From contig NZ_QQTO01000023.1 of the NCBI RefSeq assembly GCF_003351345.1, positions 62,001 to 126,000 on the forward strand: a stretch of DNA of 64,000 nt, in the 5' to 3' direction. The stretch is from Allobosea caraganae. GTDB lineage: Bacteria > Pseudomonadota > Alphaproteobacteria > Rhizobiales > Beijerinckiaceae. Both the position numbers and the translations under genes were made by a program. Shown piece after piece: positions 58,092-64,000 of the stretch; within the stretch, counting starts at the first letter, position 1, and every line of letters begins with the position of its first letter. The notes below the pieces were generated by a model. That model was not told where the DNA came from, searched no databases, and saw only the letters and a program-made list of their open reading frames with translations.

Positions 58092-58189
58092 GTGAGAATT
58101 CCTCTTTGTTGGAGTCATGGGGTGTCAGCCTTCGAGGAAGCCGCGCTCTCGGAGCCGCTGATCGCTCGAAGTCATCATCATCACCGTCG

Positions 58190-58255
58190 ATGTGATGATC
58201 TATCACATACGCCCAATTGACCGGGAGTCAAGAAAAATGTTATTGCCTATCACAT
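58190..58255. promoter_or_regulatory. Twin operators of the TetR regulator
   Basis: Two palindromes share a 7-5-7 layout. The first is ATGTGAT-GATCT-ATCACAT at 58190-58208 (perfect). The second is ATGTTAT-TGCCT-ATCACAT at 58237-58255 (one mismatch). Their centres are 47 bases apart. The second overlaps the tetR start codon; the first lies on the side of the divergent VOC-ABM operon. This is the expected position for self- and neighbour repression. Confidence 0.75.
58217..58245 (+). promoter_or_regulatory. Promoter of the TetR gene
   Basis: TTGACC (58217-58222) and TTATTG (58240-58245) are 17 bases apart. Transcription would begin within a few bases of the ATG at 58254, so the mRNA may be leaderless; no ribosome-binding site is visible. 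The -10 box lies inside the second operator. Confidence 0.5.
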
Positions 58256-58826
58256 GAGGAAGCCGACGACCGAAAACCCCGACAAGCGCGATGCGTATCA
58301 TCATGGGGATCTGCGCCGCACGCTGCTGGAGGCGGCGCGGAACGAGATCTCCGCCAACGGCGCCCAGAGCCTCTCGCTAGCTTCGCTCGCGCGCCGGGCC
58401 GGTGTGGCGCAATCGGCGCCATATCGACACTTCGCCGACCGCGACGAGCTTCTGGCCGGAGTGGCCACGCATGAATTCGAGGCGTTTACGGAAGCGCTGC
58501 TGGCCGCGGCAGCGGCTGGTCCCGAAGCCGGAGCCGTCAAGCGGATATGCGCCGCCTATCTCTGCTTCGGCGAAGAGAACGTACAGCTCTATCGCTTGAT
58601 GTTCGCCTCCGGCCTGGTCGCCGGCGCCCCTAAGGAAAGCGAGCTTTTGAAGGCGGCGTTGGCGAGCTTTCGACCGCTTCTCGACCGCGTTTCGGATACT
58701 TCTCCGAGGCGCGCCCGTGCCGCCGCCAATGCAATCTGGGCCCAGTTGCACGGTTTCGTCATGTTGAAGGCTGATGGCCTTCTCACCGAGCCATCGGAGG
58801 AATTGCTGGAGGGCCTGATGATCTAG
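58254..58826 (+). CDS. TetR/AcrR-family transcriptional regulator
   Basis: A 190-residue repressor-type protein. The N-terminal helix-turn-helix is YHHGDLRRTLLEAARNEISA followed by LSLASLARRAGVAQSAPYRHFADRDEL. The C-terminal ligand domain starts near residue 75 and has the WAQLHGFVMLKADGLL dimer-helix pattern. It is divergent from the exported VOC-ABM operon, and two matching palindromes lie between them. The inducer is unknown; the partner enzymes suggest an aromatic or quinone compound (inference). Confidence 0.92.
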   Translation: MRKPTTENPDKRDAYHHGDLRRTLLEAARNEISANGAQSLSLASLARRAGVAQSAPYRHFADRDELLAGVATHEFEAFTEALLAAAAAGPEAGAVKRICAAYLCFGEENVQLYRLMFASGLVAGAPKESELLKAALASFRPLLDRVSDTSPRRARAAANAIWAQLHGFVMLKADGLLTEPSEELLEGLMI

Positions 58827-58994
58827 CCGGCATCGACGCGGATGTTCGCGAATGTCAGCCGAGGGTCGCGAGCGGAGCATCCCTGCTCCCTCACCGGTGC
58901 GCCAACTCAGCTTTCCTGATCGATCCGATATCGCCTTGTCATGAGACAGCCGGCGCGGCGCGGGCTAGCTTCGCCGCGCTTTGGGGAGGCTGCC

Positions 58995-59447
58995 ATGTCC
59001 GAGATCACCATCCGCCCGCTCGTCGCGAGCGACCGTGCCGCCTGGGCGCCGCTCTGGCAGGGCTACCTGACCTTCTACAAATCAACCCTGCCGCAGGAGA
59101 TCTACGATCTCACTTTCGCACGCCTGACCGGCGGCACCGAGCCGATGGGCGGCTTCATCGCCGAGCAGGGCGGCAAGGCAGTCGGCCTCGTGCATTGGGT
59201 CGCGCATCGCACCTGCTGGAGCGCCAAGGACATCTGCTATTTGCAGGACCTCTTCGTCTCGCCGGATATCCGCGGCGGCGGCGCCGGCCGCAAGCTGATC
59301 GAGGCCGTCAGGCAGATGGCAGAGGACAAGGGCTATTTCCGCGTCTACTGGCACACGCAGGAGACGAACGCACAGGCGCGGGAGCTCTACGACAAGGTGG
59401 CGGAGTCGGGCTTCATCGTCTACCGGCAGGCGCTGCCGCCGGCGTAA
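58995..59447 (+). CDS. GNAT-family N-acetyltransferase
   Basis: A 150-residue acetyltransferase. It has a typical order: ITIRPLVASDRAAWAPLWQG at the start, LQDLFVSPDIRGGGAGRKLI for acetyl-CoA binding, then YWHTQETNAQARELYDKVAE at the end. The pattern resembles the PhnO/YhbS-like small-molecule acetyltransferases. The ATG at 58995 follows GGGGAGG at a good distance. It is a single gene with no linked pathway. Confidence 0.88.
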   Translation: MSEITIRPLVASDRAAWAPLWQGYLTFYKSTLPQEIYDLTFARLTGGTEPMGGFIAEQGGKAVGLVHWVAHRTCWSAKDICYLQDLFVSPDIRGGGAGRKLIEAVRQMAEDKGYFRVYWHTQETNAQARELYDKVAESGFIVYRQALPPA

Positions 59448-59873
59448 CCGTAGAATGCATCACCTGCGGCAGGCTGCCCCTCGACCGGTAAGGATCGGCG
59501 AGCAGGCCATCGAGTGCCCCCCAGCAGAACTCATCCCGCGTCGATGATGGTCACAGCATTCGCCGCGAGAACCCACGGCGTGAACCGGCTCGGCTCTTTC
59601 GCAACGTTCCATTTAGCCGGCATATTATGCCACCCAAGAAGGCCCGTGCGCATTGCGGCACTTTGACGACAGTCTTCGAACACCCTCTCAAGTTGCAATG
59701 ACAACCACTACAATTTGGATCCAACTAAAGGCATGCCAGAAAACTAGCCATTCGAAAGAATTCGCAGCAGACCGCCTTTCCCAAGCGGGATTTTCTTGAT
59801 ATCGACGGCGGATCATCATCCACGATGTTGCGAGCCGCGCTGTGCGCTGGGCTCCGCAGCTCCGGGTTCCGCT
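59448..59873. other. AT-richer intergenic stretch before the AraC gene
   Basis: About 426 bases with no convincing gene. The part from 59620 to 59770 is clearly less GC-rich than its surroundings. It holds the palindrome TTGGATCCAA at 59715-59724, which could be a regulator site for the AraC-type gene that follows. No good promoter pair was found. Confidence 0.45.
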
Positions 59874-60884
59874 ATGATACCGGTTCGCTTCTCAACCCAT
59901 GACCTTGCGCCGCGGGACCAGTTCGCAGCCTGGAGCAGCTGGTTCGATACCGTGTTCGACGTCGCCTCTCACGAACCCGACAAGGGGTTCCTGGCGGAGA
60001 GCACGGTCTGGACGTTCGGAGGCTTTGGTCTCAGCCACGTCAAGGCGCCGTCGTTGCGCGCCTCGCGATCGAATGCGCTGGTCCGCCGCAACCCGGTGGA
60101 TCACTGGGTCATAACCCTGGGCCAGCACGTGACCACCGGATTGGGCGGCGGCGTCTCCCTCAACGTGCCGCCGCGGATTCCATTCGTCGTATCGCTCGGC
60201 CGCGAGATGGTCAGCCAAAGAGCCCATGATGAGCGATTGCAGCTCTATCTTCCCCGCGACAGCTTCGGCGATCTCGCGCCGGTCCTGGACGCGATGCAGG
60301 GCCAGGCCCTCGATAAGCCCCTCGGCAAGCTGCTCGGCGATTATATCGGCCTGCTGCAGCGCAATGCGTCCGAGCTGTCGCAGGCAGACCTGCCGCGCCT
60401 GACGAATGCGGTGCGCTCGATGGTACTCGCCTGCATCGCCCCCACGGTCGATCACAGCATCCACGCCACAAGCCTGATCGACCTCAGCCGGCGCGAAAAG
60501 GCGCGGCAGGTCATCGAACGCCACCTGCGCCAGCCGTCGCTCGGCCCGGCGACGCTGTGCCGCGAGATGGGCATGTCGAGGACCCAGCTCTACCGCCTGC
60601 TGCACGATGAAGGCGGCGTTGCGCGTTTCATCCAGCGTCGGCGCCTGCTCCAGAGCTATGCCGAGCTGTCCGACCCGTTGAACAGGCGCTCGATCACGGT
60701 CATCGCCGAAACGCTATGCTTCCAGGATGCGTCGAGCTTCAGCCGGGCCTTCCGGCAGGAATTCGGCATGACCCCGCGCGACGTGCGGGCGGCATGGTCC
60801 ACCGGGCAAGCCCTGGCACTCCCCAGCGACACCGACCCGGATGCGGAGTTCACGACCCTGAGGCAGTGCCTGGGGCGGTTCTAG
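59874..60884 (+). CDS. AraC-family transcriptional regulator
   Basis: A 336-residue regulator with an AraC_binding_2-like N-terminal half (FSTHDLAPRDQFAAWSSWFD) and a C-terminal pair of helix-turn-helix motifs: LGPATLCREMGMSRTQLYRL and VIAETLCFQDASSFSRAFRQ followed by EFGMTPRDVRAAW. This layout matches NahR/FeaR-like activators. I chose the ATG at 59874; an in-frame TTG upstream would add 26 poorly conserved residues. No obvious target operon is adjacent, so the regulon is unknown. Confidence 0.88.
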   Translation: MIPVRFSTHDLAPRDQFAAWSSWFDTVFDVASHEPDKGFLAESTVWTFGGFGLSHVKAPSLRASRSNALVRRNPVDHWVITLGQHVTTGLGGGVSLNVPPRIPFVVSLGREMVSQRAHDERLQLYLPRDSFGDLAPVLDAMQGQALDKPLGKLLGDYIGLLQRNASELSQADLPRLTNAVRSMVLACIAPTVDHSIHATSLIDLSRREKARQVIERHLRQPSLGPATLCREMGMSRTQLYRLLHDEGGVARFIQRRRLLQSYAELSDPLNRRSITVIAETLCFQDASSFSRAFRQEFGMTPRDVRAAWSTGQALALPSDTDPDAEFTTLRQCLGRF

Positions 60885-60934
60885 ATCGCCGTGCGTCCTA
60901 TTGGACGCAAAGTGCCGATCTAGACCTTATTATC

Positions 60935-60980
60935 GCATCGGATTCTTCCGAAAACCGGAATCCACTTTTCGGTCCGATGC
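60935..60980. repeat. GCATCGGA palindrome (REP-like)
   Basis: GCATCGGA (60935-60942) pairs with TCCGATGC (60973-60980), and inside it CCGAAAA pairs with TTTTCGG. The ...CGGAATCCACTTTTCGG core is close to the hairpin I core GGAATCCACTTTTGCG of the composite repeat at 2343. It separates the AraC gene from convergent rnhA. Confidence 0.75.
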
Positions 60981-61022
60981 TCTAGCCGCGACGCATGACT
61001 GCGCCGCTCGGGCAGGCGCCCA

Positions 61023-61469
61023 TCACCGCATCGGCTTGAACGGCGCCATGCCCGCCCGCGCCAGCGCGTCGGCGCGCTCGTTCATCGCGTCGCCGGCGTG
61101 GCCCTTGACCCATTTCCACTCGATCTTGTGCTGCTTCAGCGCAGTGTCGAGACGCTTCCAGAGCTCTTCGTTCTTGACCGGCTTCTTGTCGGCGGTGCGC
61201 CAGCCGTTCTTCTTCCAGCCATGGATCCAGGCGGTGATGCCCTGGCGCAGGTACTGGCTGTCGGTGTGGAGCGCGACGGTGCAGGGCCGGGTCAGCGTTT
61301 CCAGAGCGGCAATCGCTCCCATCAGCTCCATGCGGTTATTGGTAGTCATCGCCTCGCCGCCCGAAAGCTCGCGCTCCTTGCCCATATAGGACAGGATCGC
61401 GCCCCAGCCGCCGGGGCCGGGGTTGCCCGAGCAGGCCCCGTCCGTCCAGATCTCGACGGGTTCGCTCAT
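61023..61469 (-). CDS. rnhA: Ribonuclease HI
   Basis: A 148-residue RNase HI that degrades the RNA strand of RNA-DNA hybrids. All four catalytic acids are visible: [39 protein letters not shown] and NERADALAR. The [10 protein letters not shown] segment with the helper histidine is also present. I chose the ATG at 61469. A truncated copy of its first 20 codons lies directly upstream and its stop overlaps this start. Confidence 0.95.
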   Translation of the reverse strand: MSEPVEIWTDGACSGNPGPGGWGAILSYMGKERELSGGEAMTTNNRMELMGAIAALETLTRPCTVALHTDSQYLRQGITAWIHGWKKNGWRTADKKPVKNEELWKRLDTALKQHKIEWKWVKGHAGDAMNERADALARAGMAPFKPMR

Positions 61470-61579
61470 GGCAGGCCCCGGCGATTTTTGGTTGCGCGAA
61501 CGGGGCAAGCCCCCAGCGCGTCGGGTCCGGGGTTGCCCGAGCAGGCCCCGTCCGTCCAGATCTCGACAGCCTCGGTCAT
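61466..61579 (-). pseudogene. Truncated duplicate of the rnhA 5' end
   Basis: From the ATG at 61579 the minus strand encodes [20 protein letters not shown], the RNase HI N-terminus, then leaves the family and stops at 61466 after 37 codons. A run of 41 bases within it is identical to the start of the intact rnhA, 110 bases away. Its ATG overlaps the thrB stop (ATGA) and its stop overlaps the rnhA ATG (ATGA), so it could still act as a translational bridge between thrB and rnhA. Confidence 0.85.
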
Positions 61580-62541
61580 CGTTTCAGCCCATAGTCGCGC
61601 GCATCTCCCACCCTCTGGTGGAAGGCGAGCTTGCGGTCGTATTCGAGCGGGTCATGCGGCTTGACCAGCGCGCCCGGCGGCACGTTGAGCCAATCGACCA
61701 GCCGCGTCAGCAGGAAGCGCAGGGCAGAGCCGCGGCAGAGCGCCGGCAGGGCCTCGACCTCGGCTTGGATCAGCGGGCGCACGCTCTCATAGCCCGCCAG
61801 CATGGCCTGGCCCTTGGTCAGGTTGAACGAGGCGTCGGCTTCGAAGCACCAGGAATTCAGGCAGATCGCGAGGTCGTAGGCGAAGGCGTCGGTGCAGGCG
61901 AAGTAGAAGTCGATCAGCCCCGAGAGCTTGTCGCCGATGAAGAAGACGTTGTTCGGGAAAAGGTCGGCATGGATGACGCCGCTCGGCAGGCCCTGCGGCC
62001 AGGAGCGCTCATGACGCTCGATCTCGGCCATGACGCGCTTCGCCAATCCCGGCGAGACCTTGTCGGCATCGGCCCCGGCCTGCTCGGCGAGGGGGCGCCA
62101 GCCCGGCACCGAGAGCGCGTTGACGCGCTCCATGCCGAAGCCCTCGCCGGCCTGATGCAGCAGCGCCAGCGAGCGGCCAACCTCGGCGCAATGCACCGCG
62201 CTCGGGCGCTTGACCGAGAGGCCGTCGAGGAAAGTCACGATCGCCGCCGGGCGGCCCGCCAGCCGGCTCAGCGCCTCGCCGCGGCTGTCTCGCACCGGCA
62301 CTGGGCAGTTCAGTCCGCGATCGGCGAGATGCTGCATCAGCGCGACGAAGAAGGGCAGGTCCTCGGCCTTCACCCGCTTCTCGTAGAGGGTGAGGATGTA
62401 GACGCCCTGCTTGGTGTGCAGCAGATAGTTGGAGTTCTCGACGCCCTCGGCGATGCCCTTGGCGGCGAGCAACTCGCCAATGCCGTAGCGCGCCACGAAG
62501 GCGGCCATCTCGTCGTCGGCGACTTCAGTATAGACGGCCAA
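61576..62541 (-). CDS. thrB: Homoserine kinase (APH-fold)
   Basis: A 321-residue homoserine kinase of the aminoglycoside phosphotransferase fold used by alpha- and many other proteobacteria, which makes O-phosphohomoserine for ThrC. Features are [20 protein letters not shown] (nucleotide loop), [20 protein letters not shown] (catalytic Asp) and [20 protein letters not shown] (metal Asp). Length is normal. It follows ispH by 6 bases and is coupled to the rnhA fragment by an ATGA overlap, in a conserved ispH-thrB-rnhA operon. Confidence 0.95.
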   Translation of the reverse strand: MAVYTEVADDEMAAFVARYGIGELLAAKGIAEGVENSNYLLHTKQGVYILTLYEKRVKAEDLPFFVALMQHLADRGLNCPVPVRDSRGEALSRLAGRPAAIVTFLDGLSVKRPSAVHCAEVGRSLALLHQAGEGFGMERVNALSVPGWRPLAEQAGADADKVSPGLAKRVMAEIERHERSWPQGLPSGVIHADLFPNNVFFIGDKLSGLIDFYFACTDAFAYDLAICLNSWCFEADASFNLTKGQAMLAGYESVRPLIQAEVEALPALCRGSALRFLLTRLVDWLNVPPGALVKPHDPLEYDRKLAFHQRVGDARDYGLKR

Positions 62542-62547
62542 ATTCGC

Positions 62548-63609
<1,062 letters not shown>

Positions 63610-63710
63610 GGCCTGCGCGATTCATCTGCACCGGAAACCTCGCAGGATCGGCAGCCAGCCCTTAGATGGGGTAGGTTGTCGGTTGAGCGTTTGTTTCAGG
63701 GATAGCCTGA

Positions 63711-63814
63711 GCCCTCATCCTGAGGAGCGGACGAAGTCCGCGTCTCGAAGGATGCTCCAGAGAGCACTGGAACATCCTTCGAGACGCCGCTTTGCGGCTC
63801 CTCAGGATGAGGGC
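63711..63814. repeat. Palindromic repeat, CCCTCATCCTGAGGAG family
   Basis: GCCCTCATCCTGAGGAGC (63711-63728) pairs perfectly with GCTCCTCAGGATGAGGGC (63797-63814), and the inner CGTCTCGAAGGATG pairs with CATCCTTCGAGACG. It lies between the divergent ispH and cation antiporter genes. This sequence type is a common dispersed repeat in Hyphomicrobiales. Confidence 0.88.
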
Positions 63815-63880
63815 TGAGGGTTCAAACAGGTTCTTGACTCCGGCGCCGCTCCACACTCGCCCTCCTGACCAGAGTTCTTC

Positions 63881-64000
63881 ATGGCCGATGTTTCCCACAC
63901 GAGCTACCTGCCGGCGATCCTGACCTTCTGCGCCGGCGCCGTGATCGCTGTGCCGGTGTTCCGGCGCCTCGGGCAGTCGGCCGTGCTGGGCTATCTCGCC
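63881..64000 (+). CDS. CPA2-family (Kef-type) cation:proton antiporter, N-terminus only
   Basis: From the ATG at 63881 the frame reads MADVSHTSYLPAILTFCAGA then VIAVPVFRRLGQSAVLGYLA and stays open to the window end. A first membrane helix followed by PVFRRLGQSAVLGYLAAG-like sequence is the hallmark of KefB/KefC-type monovalent cation:proton antiporters. Only 40 residues are visible, so the presence of an RCK domain cannot be judged. Confidence 0.75.
   Translation, partial: MADVSHTSYLPAILTFCAGAVIAVPVFRRLGQSAVLGYLA

Overview
The window is GC-rich chromosomal DNA from an alphaproteobacterium, almost certainly of the order Hyphomicrobiales (Rhizobiales). A Bosea-like or Methylobacterium-like lineage is my best guess, which is inference. 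The evidence is gene content and order: ccrM next to mutY; DUF721, a DsbA-like oxidoreductase and smc in a row; a split ATP synthase operon with separate b and b' genes (atpI-B-E-b'-b); the aa3 oxidase block coxB-coxA-ctaB-coxF-ctaG-coxC-DUF983-SURF1 followed by thrC and an M16 peptidase; and ispH-thrB-rnhA. Many palindromic repeats of the kinds scattered through Rhizobiales genomes also occur. I see no rRNA or tRNA gene, CRISPR array, integrase or transposase.

Layout. 1-2.3 kb: glyS (start only), a Fic protein with a C-terminal winged helix, and glyQ, all on the minus strand. 2.6-10.4 kb: two small Tyr/Gly-rich secreted proteins, a TrmN6-like methyltransferase with a DUF2007 protein, a polyprenyl diphosphate synthase, an MFS symporter, ispE, a TPR protein and a 36-residue lipoprotein. 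10.4-20.1 kb: ETF-ubiquinone oxidoreductase, an unusual uracil-DNA glycosylase, a bd/CIO-type quinol oxidase, a zinc metallopeptidase, a glycosyltransferase-like protein, a radical SAM protein, rnhB and a PhzF protein. 20.2-28.6 kb: ccrM, mutY, coq7, a GNAT, DUF721, a DsbA-like protein and smc. 28.7-31.5 kb: the F0 operon behind a clear sigma-70-like promoter. 31.7-39.5 kb: an L,D-transpeptidase, a Phd/PIN toxin-antitoxin pair, and the glycine cleavage operon gcvT-gcvH-gcvPA-(DUF559)-gcvPB under a tandem glycine riboswitch. 39.5-51.2 kb: a lipoprotein and an IalB protein, then the aa3 oxidase and assembly block, thrC, M16 and a GNAT. 51.3-58.8 kb: a membrane GGDEF-EAL protein with a degenerate GGDEF site, YqgE, an isolated DsbD-alpha protein, a peroxiredoxin, and a TetR-controlled pair of exported enzymes (VOC and ABM). 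58.9-64 kb: a GNAT, an AraC regulator, rnhA with a duplicated 5' end, thrB, ispH and the start of a CPA2 cation antiporter.

Most of the window is housekeeping: respiration and ATP synthesis (cydAB/cio, cox, atp, ETF-QO, ubiquinone side chain and hydroxylation), isoprenoid synthesis (ispE, ispH, polyprenyl synthase), DNA repair and cell cycle (mutY, UDG, ccrM, smc, rnhA, rnhB) and one-carbon/glycine metabolism. The less ordinary features are the fic gene with a 12-8-12 inverted repeat inside the glyQ-glyS operon; a two-hairpin composite repeat in two covarying copies; a perfect 57-bp inverted repeat and a DUF559 gene inside the gcv operon; a TetR gene with twin operators facing two exported small enzymes; a uracil-DNA glycosylase that has lost half of the Fe-S cysteines; and a partial tandem duplication of the rnhA start.
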